Shown: one piece after another, positions 1-8,270 of the stretch
Numbering within the stretch: position 1 is the first letter of the stretch
Layout: every line of letters begins with the position of its first letter
Assembly (NCBI GenBank): GCA_024642525.1
Contig: JAHEAX010000059.1
Span: forward strand, 248,001-312,000
Direction of reading: 5' to 3'
Length of the DNA stretch: 64,000 bases
DNA from: Erythrobacteraceae bacterium
Lineage (GTDB): Bacteria; Pseudomonadota; Alphaproteobacteria; Sphingomonadales; Sphingomonadaceae
Program-made: the position numbers and the translations under genes
Notes under the pieces: model-generated
Databases searched by the model: none
Seen by the model: the letters and a program-made list of their open reading frames with translations, nothing else
Told to the model about the DNA's origin: nothing

Positions 1-76
1 CGCCGGTGCCTATGGTGCCACGGCGTCCCCCTCGGCATTTCTTGGTCAGGGCCCGGCGCGCGAAATATTGTTATGA

Positions 77-254
77 TCTAGCCCTTTCACTGTCCTGTTT
101 CGGGACTTGGGTGATTAACGGCATCGTCCGGGCGATAAGGCTAACGGTATATTCACCCTTATCAGCGAGGAAGCATTCTTGAACCACAGGTTCGAAGGGC
201 AGGTCGCTCCTGTTCTCCGCTTGATAACCTGCACCAGGGCAAGGATGCGCATCG
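77..254 (+). promoter_or_regulatory. Leader region upstream of the XrtA/EPS operon
   Basis: This non-coding stretch precedes the first gene of the exopolysaccharide locus and should contain its promoter. Two structures are visible: a perfect 7-bp inverted repeat (GATAAGG at 134-140, CCTTATC at 157-163) flanking the AT-rich segment TATATT at 148-153, and a small stem-loop (TTGAACC at 179-185, GGTTCGA at 189-195, one wobble pair). No convincing -35 element sits at the right distance from TATATT, so I do not call a sigma-70 promoter. The first dyad could be an operator; this is inference. Confidence 0.3.
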
Positions 255-899
255 ATGCCGAGTACCAATTTCACCCGCCTGCTGGCCAGCTGTGCCGTGC
301 TTTCACTGACCCTTACCGGCTGCGCCGCCAGCAGCGGCAATGAACTGCCGCCTGCGTCCTTTGTGGCGATGGAGCAGGGGCCGGGCGAGGAATACATCAT
401 TGGTCCGCTTGACGAATTGACCATCCACGTATGGCGTAATCCGGAATTGGGCGCTGAAAAAATCCAGGTCCGCCCTGATGGCCGGATCACCACTCCGCTG
501 GTCACTGACATGGCAGCTGTGGGCAAGACCCCCACGGCGCTGGCACAGGATATTCGCGAGAAATTGTCGCAATATATCGAGGAACCGCTGGTTTCGGTCA
601 TTGTGAACAAGTTTGCGGGCACTTTCAGCCAGCAGATCAGGGTGGTGGGCGCGACTGAACAACCTGCCTCCATACCCTATCGTGCGAACATGACCGTGCT
701 CGATGCAATGATCGCAGTGGGCGGTCTTTCCGAATATGCCGCCGGCAACCGGGCCAAGCTGATCCGTTTCGACAGGAATACCGGCGGGCAGGAAGAATAT
801 GCGCTGCGCCTGGGCGATCTGCTGAAGAAGGGCGAGAGCAAGGCCAATGTCACGCTGATGCCGGGTGATGTCATCATCATCCCGGAAAGCATGTTCTGA
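255..899 (+). CDS. XrtA-associated polysaccharide export lipoprotein (Wza/BexD family)
   Basis: A 214-residue outer-membrane polysaccharide export protein, expected to form the exit channel for the exopolysaccharide made by this locus. The N-terminus is a lipoprotein signal ending in the lipobox LTGC near residues 20-23. A Poly_export (BON-like) domain follows, starting around the segment YIIGPLDELTIHVWRNPELG, then an SLBB-like domain (RVVGATEQPASIPY ... MTVLDAMIAVGGL) and the typical closing motif MPGDVIIIPESMF. It is much shorter than E. coli Wza (about 380 residues), as is usual for the exosortase-associated subfamily. It is the first gene of the operon; an AAGGA-like site lies upstream of the ATG. 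Confidence 0.9.
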   Translation: MPSTNFTRLLASCAVLSLTLTGCAASSGNELPPASFVAMEQGPGEEYIIGPLDELTIHVWRNPELGAEKIQVRPDGRITTPLVTDMAAVGKTPTALAQDIREKLSQYIEEPLVSVIVNKFAGTFSQQIRVVGATEQPASIPYRANMTVLDAMIAVGGLSEYAAGNRAKLIRFDRNTGGQEEYALRLGDLLKKGESKANVTLMPGDVIIIPESMF

Positions 900-915
900 G
901 GGATATGCGCGCGCC

Positions 916-2436
916 ATGAACGAGGTTTTCGACGAATTGAGGGCAGCAGCCTATTCGGTGTGGCATCGCCGATGGCTGGCGCTTGCCATTGCCTGGGGTG
1001 TCTGCATCCTCGGCTGGCTGGTGGTCGCGCTGATCCCCAATTCCTATCAGTCGGATGCGCGTATTTACGTGCAGCTTGAAGATGTGCTGTCGCAGCAAAT
1101 CGGGATCGCTGGTGGCGGTGAACGCGATATCACCCGCGTGCGCCAGACACTGACCAGCTCTGTGAACCTCGAAAAGGTGATCCGTTCCACCCGTTTGGGC
1201 AATGGCGTGACCAACCAGCGCGAAATGGAAGCTGCGATTGCAGAGCTGACCAAGAATGTCAGCGTCAAGAGCCAAGAAGACAATCTCTTCGAACTGAGCG
1301 CGACCATCGGTCATGGCGATCTGTCGGATAGCCAGAATGCGGAACTGGCGCGCGATGTAGTGCAGAAACTGATCGACATTTTCCGCGAGGAAAACATTGC
1401 CGGCAATCGCGGTGAAGTGGCGGAAACGCTCGTGTTTCTCGACCAGCAGTTGAATGACCGCAAACGCGAACTGGAAGTTGCCGAACAGCGCCGACTGGCG
1501 TTTGAGGCGCAGAACCCGGAAATGGTCGGCGGTAGTCTGGCCCTGGCGACCAAGGTTCAGGGCCTGCGCAGTGAACTGCGCGGCGTGGAAGCCGACCTTG
1601 CCGCCGCGCAAAGCGCGCTGGCGGCCATTAACGGCCAATTGGCCGGCACACCGCGAACTCTGTCGACGCCGGGTGAAGGTGGGGGCGCGCGTAATGCATT
1701 GGCCCAGTCCGAATCGCAGCTGGCCACGGCACAGGCACGGGGCCTTACCGATAGCCATCCCGATGTGATTGCATTGAAGCGGCAGATACAGCTGCTGAAA
1801 CGGCAGGCAGCCAGGGAAAACCCCGATGTGGGCGGCACGCCCAACCCGGCCTACAGCTCCATGGTATCCATCCGCGCTGAACGCGAAGCCAATGTTCAGG
1901 CGATGGTGGCGCGCAAGGCTGCATTGCAGTCGGATGTGGCATCGATGATGGCCAACCAGGCCAGCGAACCCGCCGCTGCCGCAGAAGCCAACCGCATCAG
2001 CCGCGACTATGACGTGCTGCGCAAGAATTATGACGAATTGTTGCAGGACCGTGAGGAAATGCGCCTGCGCGGCCAGGTCGAAAACGAGCGAAGCAGCTTC
2101 AAATTCGAAGTGATCGACCCGCCAACAACGCCGCGCCTGCCTGCAGCCCCCAACCGGCCATTGTTGCTGATCGGCGTGCTGCTGGCTGGTCTTGGTGCAG
2201 GTGTTGGCGGGGCGTTTGCCTTGTCCCAGCTACGCAGCACCTTTGCCACGACCGGCAAGCTGGAGCGGGCAATGGGCCTGCCCGTGCTTGGCTCGATCTC
2301 CACATCACTGACCGATGCCGCGCGCGAAATACGGCGCAAGCGCCTGCGGATGTTCTCTGCCGGACTTGGCGCTCTTGGCGGGCTGCTGGTCGTGCTTCTG
2401 GCGGTGGAATTCCTTCAGCGTGGAATGGTGGCGTGA
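916..2436 (+). CDS. XrtA-associated chain-length determinant protein (Wzz/GumC type)
   Basis: A 506-residue inner-membrane polysaccharide co-polymerase that would control chain length and contact the export lipoprotein and the tyrosine kinase. There is a transmembrane segment at about residues 20-40 (LAIAWGVCILGWLVVALIP), a Wzz domain, a long periplasmic coiled coil (about 170-360), the GNVR-like region before the second membrane segment (PNRPLLLIGVLLAGLG), and a third hydrophobic segment at the C-terminus. I chose the ATG at 916, preceded by GAGGGAT, over an in-frame ATG at 865 inside the upstream gene. The kinase domain is not fused; it is supplied by the next gene. Confidence 0.9.
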   Translation: MNEVFDELRAAAYSVWHRRWLALAIAWGVCILGWLVVALIPNSYQSDARIYVQLEDVLSQQIGIAGGGERDITRVRQTLTSSVNLEKVIRSTRLGNGVTNQREMEAAIAELTKNVSVKSQEDNLFELSATIGHGDLSDSQNAELARDVVQKLIDIFREENIAGNRGEVAETLVFLDQQLNDRKRELEVAEQRRLAFEAQNPEMVGGSLALATKVQGLRSELRGVEADLAAAQSALAAINGQLAGTPRTLSTPGEGGGARNALAQSESQLATAQARGLTDSHPDVIALKRQIQLLKRQAARENPDVGGTPNPAYSSMVSIRAEREANVQAMVARKAALQSDVASMMANQASEPAAAAEANRISRDYDVLRKNYDELLQDREEMRLRGQVENERSSFKFEVIDPPTTPRLPAAPNRPLLLIGVLLAGLGAGVGGAFALSQLRSTFATTGKLERAMGLPVLGSISTSLTDAAREIRRKRLRMFSAGLGALGGLLVVLLAVEFLQRGMVA

Positions 2437-2446
2437 GGAAACGGAC

Positions 2447-3481
2447 ATGACCGAACATCGCAAAATCCCCGTGCCCGGCGAAGGCAAAGACAAGCGAGAC
2501 GGTTCGCTGTTCGAAAGGGCTGGCGGCTCCTTCGGGCTTGACCAGTTCAGAGCGCCCCCTGTTCCTCCTTCTTTGGCGGAACCGCCAATGAAACAGGCAC
2601 GGCTGGCGCGTCGTGCCGAGGTGAAGGCCGCACAAGCAGCACCGCAGCCAGTGAAACAGCCAGCGCCGCAGCCAGTGCAGCAGACATTCGTTGCGCCTGT
2701 GCAGGCAGCGCCAGTGGCAACGCCTGCGGAAGAAGAATTGCCGCAAGTCGTGTTCACAGGTGTGCACCACTGTGTGGACCGTGAGCATTTGCGCGATCAG
2801 GGCATGATTGTGCCCGAAGGGTCAGTCACTGCGTTGATCGAGGAATTCCGCATCGTGAAGCGCCAGATACTGTCATCGGCGCATGAACGCGGCACGGCGC
2901 GATCGCGCCGCGTGCTTGTCTGTTCGCCTCATCCGGGCGAGGGCAAGACGTTCTGTGCCACCAATCTGGCCATTGCCATGGCGGCTGAACGCGATAGCGA
3001 AGTGCTGCTGGTGGATGCAGACTTTGCCAAGCCGTCCATCCTCTCGACCTTGGGATTGCCCAAGGGGCCGGGCTTCATGGATTGTCTGGCAGATCACACG
3101 ATCATGCCTGAAGACCTGGTAATCGGCACTGATATTCCGGGCCTGTGGGTCTTGCCGGCAGGCAACCAGACCGCCTTTGACAGCGAATATCTCAGCAGCA
3201 GCCGCACCGCCGAAGTGGTTGACCGGCTGACGGTTGGCGCGCCCAATCGCATGGTCATATTCGACAGTCCGCCTGCGCTTTCCGCATCACCTGCGGCAGA
3301 ACTGGCAAAACACGTGGGCCAGGCCGTGCTGGTCGCTCGCGCAGACCGTTCGGGGCAGAATGCGTTGGAAGATGCCGTGCATCTGCTGTCTGCCTGCCCT
3401 GATATCAAGCTGCTGCTCAATGCGACAGATTACAGCCCTAGTGGCCGGAATTTCGGCTCCTATTACGGGTATGGTGGCTGA
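2447..3481 (+). CDS. XrtA-associated tyrosine autokinase (BY-kinase)
   Basis: A 344-residue cytoplasmic bacterial tyrosine kinase/MinD-like ATPase that would switch polysaccharide assembly with the chain-length protein encoded just upstream. It has a Walker A at residues 160-168 (SPHPGEGKT), a Walker A' LLVDAD at 187-192 and a Walker B around VIFDSPP (about 270). Residues 60-95 form a Pro/Gln/Ala-rich linker. The C-terminus has a short tyrosine cluster (Tyr339, Tyr340, Tyr342), the usual autophosphorylation tail, though reduced. No membrane segment is present. The start at 2447 follows GAGGAAACG and lies 11 bases after the preceding stop. Confidence 0.9.
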   Translation: MTEHRKIPVPGEGKDKRDGSLFERAGGSFGLDQFRAPPVPPSLAEPPMKQARLARRAEVKAAQAAPQPVKQPAPQPVQQTFVAPVQAAPVATPAEEELPQVVFTGVHHCVDREHLRDQGMIVPEGSVTALIEEFRIVKRQILSSAHERGTARSRRVLVCSPHPGEGKTFCATNLAIAMAAERDSEVLLVDADFAKPSILSTLGLPKGPGFMDCLADHTIMPEDLVIGTDIPGLWVLPAGNQTAFDSEYLSSSRTAEVVDRLTVGAPNRMVIFDSPPALSASPAAELAKHVGQAVLVARADRSGQNALEDAVHLLSACPDIKLLLNATDYSPSGRNFGSYYGYGG

Positions 3482-3486
3482 AGCTC

Positions 3487-5142
3487 ATGATCTTGCGTGC
3501 TTCTTCCGGCTTTGCTGCCCTTGCAGCGCTCTGCCTTTCCGGCACGGCGCTGGCGGGCAATGCGGATGCGGGTGACCGGTCATCGCGTGGGGGCGAGGAA
3601 TCGCGGTCCGGCGTTGCAGTCAATCCGTACATCGAAGCATCGCAGATTTTGGTCGCCCAATTTTCGCCAGAAGATGATGTCGTGACCTATACCCAGCTTG
3701 CAGCAGGTGTGGATGCGTCGATCAGCGGCCGGAATAACGGCGGTTCAATATCGCTGAGGTATGAACGCAATATCGGCTACGGCGACAATATCCGAAGTTC
3801 CGATACGCTGAGCGGCATTGCCCGCGGCTATGCGACGATTGTGCCGCGCGTGCTGACCGTGGAAGCTGGCGCGCTGGCTGCCCGCACGCGGGTGGACGGC
3901 AATGGTTCTGCTTCGCTCAATCCGATTGGCGGCAGCGATGCCACCAGCCGCATCTATTCCGCCTATGCCGGTCCGAACCTGCATACGAGCGCAGGCGAGG
4001 CCGAGATAAATGCAAATTACCGCATCGGTTATACAAGGGTCGAAACGCCGGGGGCATCGTTTGCGACGTCCGGTTCCGCTCCGCTTGATATTTTTGACGA
4101 CAGCGTGGTTCAGGCGGCCAATTTCCACATTGCCACCCGTCCGGGTGAACCTTTGCCAGTCGGCCTCGGCATCGGCGGCGGCTGGATGCGAGAAGATATC
4201 TCCAATTTCGATCAACGTGTGCATGATGCCCATGTGCGCGCCGATGTCACCGTGCCGGTCAGCCACAGCCTTGCCGTGGTGGGCGGCATTGGGTATGAAG
4301 ATGTCGAGGTTTCGAGCCGCGATGCATTGCTCGATTCCAGCGGGTTTCCGGTTGCAGGCCCAGATGGCCGCATCGTTACCGATAAAGCCTCTGCGCGCCG
4401 GATTGCCTATGATGTTTCCGGGCTGATCTGGGATGTGGGCGTGGTCTGGCGGCCCAGCCGCAGGACAACGCTGGAAGCAAGCGTTGGCCGCCGATACGAT
4501 TCTGCGACCTATTACGGCAGTTTCGACTGGGCACCGACCAGCCGCAGTAGGCTGGGCATTTCCGTTTACGACGCGATTGCAGGCTTTGGCGGGCAGTTGA
4601 ACAATACGCTGGCAAATTTGCCCACCCAGTTTTCCGCCACGCGCAATTCGCTGACAGGCGATCTGGGCGGATGCGTTGCCAGCAGTGAAGGCAACAGTTG
4701 CCTTGCAGGTGCATTCGGTTCGATCCGTTCCGCCACATTTCGTTCGCGCGGCATCGCTGCGAGTTATTCCGCCAGCCTTGGCCGCATGAACGCAGGCGTT
4801 GGTGCCGGATATGACCGCCGCCGCTTCATCGCCGCGCCGGGCACCGTGCTGGCCGCAGCCAATGGTGTGGTTGACGAGAATTACTGGGTCGCCTTCTATC
4901 TCGACGGCGAGTTGGGGCCGGGTGCAGGCTTTTCTGCCAACACGTATGCCAATTGGCTCAAAAGTGGTTTCAATAACACTGGTGACGTCCTCGCCATCGG
5001 CGCATCTGCCGCCTACCGCCGGCGCCTGACCGGCAACCTTTCCGCAAGAGCAGCGCTCGCCATCGATCATATCGACAGCACCCTGTCGGTTGATGACGTG
5101 ACTGCCGCATCGGCCCTGCTGGGCCTGCGATACGATTTCTGA
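3487..5142 (+). CDS. XrtA-associated outer-membrane beta-barrel protein (TIGR03016-like)
   Basis: A 551-residue secreted protein with an N-terminal signal peptide (cleavage probably after GTALA, near residue 23). The mature part is rich in alternating short hydrophobic strands separated by polar turns and ends in a phenylalanine preceded by aromatic/hydrophobic residues (LLGLRYDF), the signature of outer-membrane barrels. Its place between the autokinase and the ATPase matches the exosortase-associated outer-membrane family; it probably forms the periplasm-spanning or outer-membrane exit component. The precise role of the family is not established. Confidence 0.75.
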   Translation: MILRASSGFAALAALCLSGTALAGNADAGDRSSRGGEESRSGVAVNPYIEASQILVAQFSPEDDVVTYTQLAAGVDASISGRNNGGSISLRYERNIGYGDNIRSSDTLSGIARGYATIVPRVLTVEAGALAARTRVDGNGSASLNPIGGSDATSRIYSAYAGPNLHTSAGEAEINANYRIGYTRVETPGASFATSGSAPLDIFDDSVVQAANFHIATRPGEPLPVGLGIGGGWMREDISNFDQRVHDAHVRADVTVPVSHSLAVVGGIGYEDVEVSSRDALLDSSGFPVAGPDGRIVTDKASARRIAYDVSGLIWDVGVVWRPSRRTTLEASVGRRYDSATYYGSFDWAPTSRSRLGISVYDAIAGFGGQLNNTLANLPTQFSATRNSLTGDLGGCVASSEGNSCLAGAFGSIRSATFRSRGIAASYSASLGRMNAGVGAGYDRRRFIAAPGTVLAAANGVVDENYWVAFYLDGELGPGAGFSANTYANWLKSGFNNTGDVLAIGASAAYRRRLTGNLSARAALAIDHIDSTLSVDDVTAASALLGLRYDF

Positions 5143-5159
5143 CGCTGGGAGCACAGAGT

Positions 5160-6323
5160 ATGTTCGACGAATATTACGGGTTAACAGGGCGGCCTTTCCA
5201 GCTGACGCCAGACCCGGATTTCTATTTCGAAAGCGCCACACACAGAAAGGCGCTGTCCTACCTCGGCTATGGCATGGCGCAGGCAGAAGGCTTCATCGTC
5301 ATCACTGGCGAAGTGGGGGCAGGCAAGTCCACGCTGGTGGCCCATCTGATGAAGAAGATTGATCCTGCACGCCTGACCGTGGGGCAAGTCGTCACCAGCA
5401 ATCTCGATGGCGAGGAACTGGTCCATGTGGTTGCGAACAGTTTCGGCCTCGATATCGACGGGCATGACAAGGCCGCCGCACTGGGCGCGATCGAGGCATT
5501 TCTTCACGCAGAAGCGCGCGAGGGCCGCCGCTGCCTGCTGGTGGTGGACGAATCCCAGAACCTTTCGGTCGAAGCGCTGGAAGAATTGCGGATGCTGTCG
5601 AATTTCCAGCTGGGCGCGCATCCGTTGTTGCAGGTGCTGCTGCTTGGCCAGCCGGAATTCAAGGCGGTCCTGGCCAATCACCAGGCGCTGGAACAGCTGC
5701 GCCAGCGGGTAATTGCAACCCACCATCTCGAAGCGATGGAGCAGGCAGAGCTTGAACCCTATATCGAACACCGCCTCGGCTGTGTTGGCTGGAAGGGCAG
5801 CCCGCGTTTTGCAGAGGGTGTCTTTGGCGATCTTTACGATGCGACAGGCGGCATTCCGCGCCGCGTAAACCAGGTGGTGACACGGCTGCTGCTGCTTGGC
5901 GCAGTCGAACAGCGCGACCTCATCGACGAGGCGATGCTGGCATCGGTGCTGAACGAAATGGACAGCGACAATGCCGCCCCTGCAAGCACCGTCCGGCAAG
6001 GCTTCGCCGCGCATTCCGCGCCCGGCCCTGTGAAGCACGTGGAAGCTGCTGCCGCACCTTTGCATGATGCGCCTTCTGACAGCGAAGCGCTGGAAGCGAT
6101 GCTGGCATACCGCGATGCACAGATCGAGGAATTGCAGCAGGCAGTCGTCGAACTGGCACAGATTGAACGCAAGCGCCGCCGTGCGCCTGAGACTTCCGAC
6201 ATGACCGAACAGTTGGAAGCGATGCAGGCCCGTCTGGATGAACAGGAACGCACCGTTCGCCATGTGCTGACCATGCTCATCGAATGGATCGAAAGCGGTG
6301 AAAAGCCGCGCGCGGCAGCCTGA
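5160..6323 (+). CDS. XrtA-associated AAA ATPase (ExeA/GspA-like)
   Basis: A 387-residue ATPase beginning MFDEYYGLTGRPFQLTPDPD, the characteristic start of ExeA/MSHA-type AAA proteins. Walker A is at residues 50-58 (GEVGAGKST) and Walker B at 128-131 (VVDE), followed by an AAA_22-type lid. Residues about 300-370 are charged and heptad-like, suggesting a coiled coil ending near a membrane-proximal C-terminus. In the XrtA family it accompanies the export machinery and may energise or organise assembly; its exact function is unproven. It follows the barrel gene by 17 bases with a GGGAG site. Confidence 0.85.
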   Translation: MFDEYYGLTGRPFQLTPDPDFYFESATHRKALSYLGYGMAQAEGFIVITGEVGAGKSTLVAHLMKKIDPARLTVGQVVTSNLDGEELVHVVANSFGLDIDGHDKAAALGAIEAFLHAEAREGRRCLLVVDESQNLSVEALEELRMLSNFQLGAHPLLQVLLLGQPEFKAVLANHQALEQLRQRVIATHHLEAMEQAELEPYIEHRLGCVGWKGSPRFAEGVFGDLYDATGGIPRRVNQVVTRLLLLGAVEQRDLIDEAMLASVLNEMDSDNAAPASTVRQGFAAHSAPGPVKHVEAAAAPLHDAPSDSEALEAMLAYRDAQIEELQQAVVELAQIERKRRRAPETSDMTEQLEAMQARLDEQERTVRHVLTMLIEWIESGEKPRAAA

Positions 6324-6330
6324 TCGAGCC

Positions 6331-7209
6331 ATGACCGGGACGCATCCGAAAATCATCAACGGCCTGTCTGTTGACGTGGAAGACTGGTTCCAGGTCGGTG
6401 CGTTTGAAAAAGTCATCGACCGGCGGGACTGGGACGACCTTTCCCTTCGGGTGGAGGACAATGTCCTGCGCATTCTCGACATGTTCGCCGAAGCAGATGT
6501 GAAGGCGACATTCTTCACACTTGGCTGGGTGGCGCGGCGTAATCCTGCGCTTATCCGCAAAATTGTGGATGCAGGGCATGAACTCGCCAGCCACGGATAT
6601 GATCATGCCCGGGTATTCAACCTCGGGCGTAAGGATTTTGCGGCAGATATAAAGCTGGCGAGGGAAATCCTCGAAGATGCTTCCGGAGTTGCGATTTCCG
6701 GATATCGTGCACCCAGTTTCTCGATCGATCAGCGCACGCCCTGGGCGTATATGGAACTCGCCGAACAGGGATACGCCTATTCTTCCAGCGTCGCGCCTGT
6801 CGCGCATGATCATTACGGGTGGAGCGCGGCACCCCGGTTTGCCTTCAAGCCCCTGCCATGGTCCGATCTGGTTGAAATTCCTGTCACTACGGCAATTCTA
6901 GGCGGCAGGCGCGTTGCCGCAGGCGGGGGCGGGTTTTTCCGCGTGCTGCCTTACGGGTTTTCGCGCTGGGCCATTCGGCAGGTAAACCGGACAGAACAGC
7001 GCCCGGCGGTGTTCTATTTCCATCCATGGGAAATCGACCCGGCCCAGCCGCGTGTTCCTGATGCGCCGATCCGGTCGAAGCTGCGCCATTATACCAACCT
7101 TTCGAAGATGGCGCCAAAGCTGCGCGAACTGGTCCAGGAATTCGACTGGGGCCGGATGGATTTGCTCGCCCACCGCGAGGCTGAGACGGCCACGGGGCTG
7201 GCTGCATGA
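6331..7209 (+). CDS. XrtA-associated polysaccharide deacetylase
   Basis: A 292-residue NodB-fold carbohydrate deacetylase with a DUF3473-like C-terminal part. Motif 1 is SVDVEDWFQ near residue 14 (metal-binding Asp plus adjacent acid), motif 2 is SHGYDH (about 90) with the metal-binding histidines, and motif 3 is YRAPSFS. It would remove N-acetyl groups from the exopolysaccharide or an intermediate. No signal peptide is visible, as in the exosortase-associated subfamily. I prefer the ATG at 6331 to an upstream in-frame ATG at 6298, which would overlap the ATPase gene. The stop overlaps the next start by four bases. Confidence 0.88.
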   Translation: MTGTHPKIINGLSVDVEDWFQVGAFEKVIDRRDWDDLSLRVEDNVLRILDMFAEADVKATFFTLGWVARRNPALIRKIVDAGHELASHGYDHARVFNLGRKDFAADIKLAREILEDASGVAISGYRAPSFSIDQRTPWAYMELAEQGYAYSSSVAPVAHDHYGWSAAPRFAFKPLPWSDLVEIPVTTAILGGRRVAAGGGGFFRVLPYGFSRWAIRQVNRTEQRPAVFYFHPWEIDPAQPRVPDAPIRSKLRHYTNLSKMAPKLRELVQEFDWGRMDLLAHREAETATGLAA

Positions 7210-8270
7210 ACGCGCCGTTTTCCCTTTCCGCCAGCCGCATAAGCACGGCCGATCTGCGTGACCCGAACGAGGCCCAGCGGATTGAGGAATTTGTGGCGCG
7301 CATGGCAGGGACGCCGTTTCATCGGCCACTTTGGCTGAACGCAGTCGAACGCGGCACCGGACAGATCGCCACGGGCCTGGTCGCCGAAGACGAAAGCGGG
7401 ATTATCGGCTGGCTGCCTTTGACACAGGTCCATTCACCTATTTTCGGTCGGGCGCTGGTATCGAGCGGCTTTGCCGTGGGTGGCGGCGTGCTGGCCAGGG
7501 ATGACCGAACCGCCATTGCGCTTTGCCGCAAGGCAGAAGAACTGGCCCAGCGCAGGTCCTGCCCGACTGTTGAATTACGCGGCGGAAATGCCCCGGGTGA
7601 CTGGGACTGGCAGACAGATAGCCACTGCGGCTTCGTTGCAGAAATTGTTGCTGACCGAGACGCCCAATTGCTGGCCATCCCGCGCAAACAGCGCGCGGAA
7701 ATTCGAAAGGGCCTGAACATGGGCCTCAGCATCGAAACAGGCAGCAGCGAAGCCGGCCGTGCAGCGCATTATTCGGTCTATGCCCAATCGGTGCATAATC
7801 TGGGCACGCCGGTTTTTCCGCGATCCCTGTTCGATGCAGTGCTGGATGCGTTCGGGGCGGATGCAAATATCCTTACCGTTCGGCACGAGGGAGCGCCGGT
7901 GGCCAGTGTGCTGTCACTTTATCACCGCGGCGCAGTCATGCCCTATTGGGGCGGCGGCACAGTTGCAGCGCGGCATTTACGCGCCAACGAAGTGATGTAT
8001 TTCGAACTGATGGCGCATGCCGCACTACGCGGCTGTGACACATTCGATTTCGGCAGGTCCAAAACCGGTAGCGGGGCATATCATTACAAGAAGAACTGGG
8101 GCTTTGTGCCGCAGTCGCTGCAATATGCCAGCTGGACTGCACCGGGTGCAAAACGTCGGGATATAAGCCCTGCCAATGATGCCTATTCGGCGAAGATTGC
8201 CTTGTGGAAACGCCTGCCACTCAAAGTCGCCAGCACCATAGGACCATTCATCGCCAGAGGGCTGGCATAA
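7206..8270 (+). CDS. XrtA-associated FemAB-like transferase
   Basis: A 354-residue GNAT-fold protein of the FemAB/Acetyltransf_6 type, a family that transfers aminoacyl or acyl groups onto cell-envelope precursors. The signature of the exosortase-associated group is visible: IPRKQRAEIRKGLN near residue 158, VLSLYHRGAVMPYWGG near 238, and the C-terminal block FDFGRSKTGSGAYHYKKNWG. The substrate is unknown; the context suggests it decorates the polysaccharide or a lipid-linked intermediate. The start overlaps the deacetylase stop (ATGA). Confidence 0.85.
   Translation: MNAPFSLSASRISTADLRDPNEAQRIEEFVARMAGTPFHRPLWLNAVERGTGQIATGLVAEDESGIIGWLPLTQVHSPIFGRALVSSGFAVGGGVLARDDRTAIALCRKAEELAQRRSCPTVELRGGNAPGDWDWQTDSHCGFVAEIVADRDAQLLAIPRKQRAEIRKGLNMGLSIETGSSEAGRAAHYSVYAQSVHNLGTPVFPRSLFDAVLDAFGADANILTVRHEGAPVASVLSLYHRGAVMPYWGGGTVAARHLRANEVMYFELMAHAALRGCDTFDFGRSKTGSGAYHYKKNWGFVPQSLQYASWTAPGAKRRDISPANDAYSAKIALWKRLPLKVASTIGPFIARGLA

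Noticed and set aside
2-76. A 24-codon open frame reaching a stop at 74-76, possibly the 3' end of an upstream gene
   Set aside because: Too short to recognise, and other frames are equally open at the edge.
303-917. Long minus-strand open frame opposite the export lipoprotein gene
   Set aside because: It lies antisense to a well-supported gene, is rich in His/Arg/Gln, and has no ribosome site or recognisable motif.
3745-5241. A 498-codon minus-strand open frame
   Set aside because: Antisense to the beta-barrel gene; composition (Cys/Arg/Ile/His-rich) is typical of a reverse-frame shadow.
5181-6560. A 459-codon minus-strand open frame
   Set aside because: Covers the ATPase and the start of the deacetylase gene in antisense; no domain visible.
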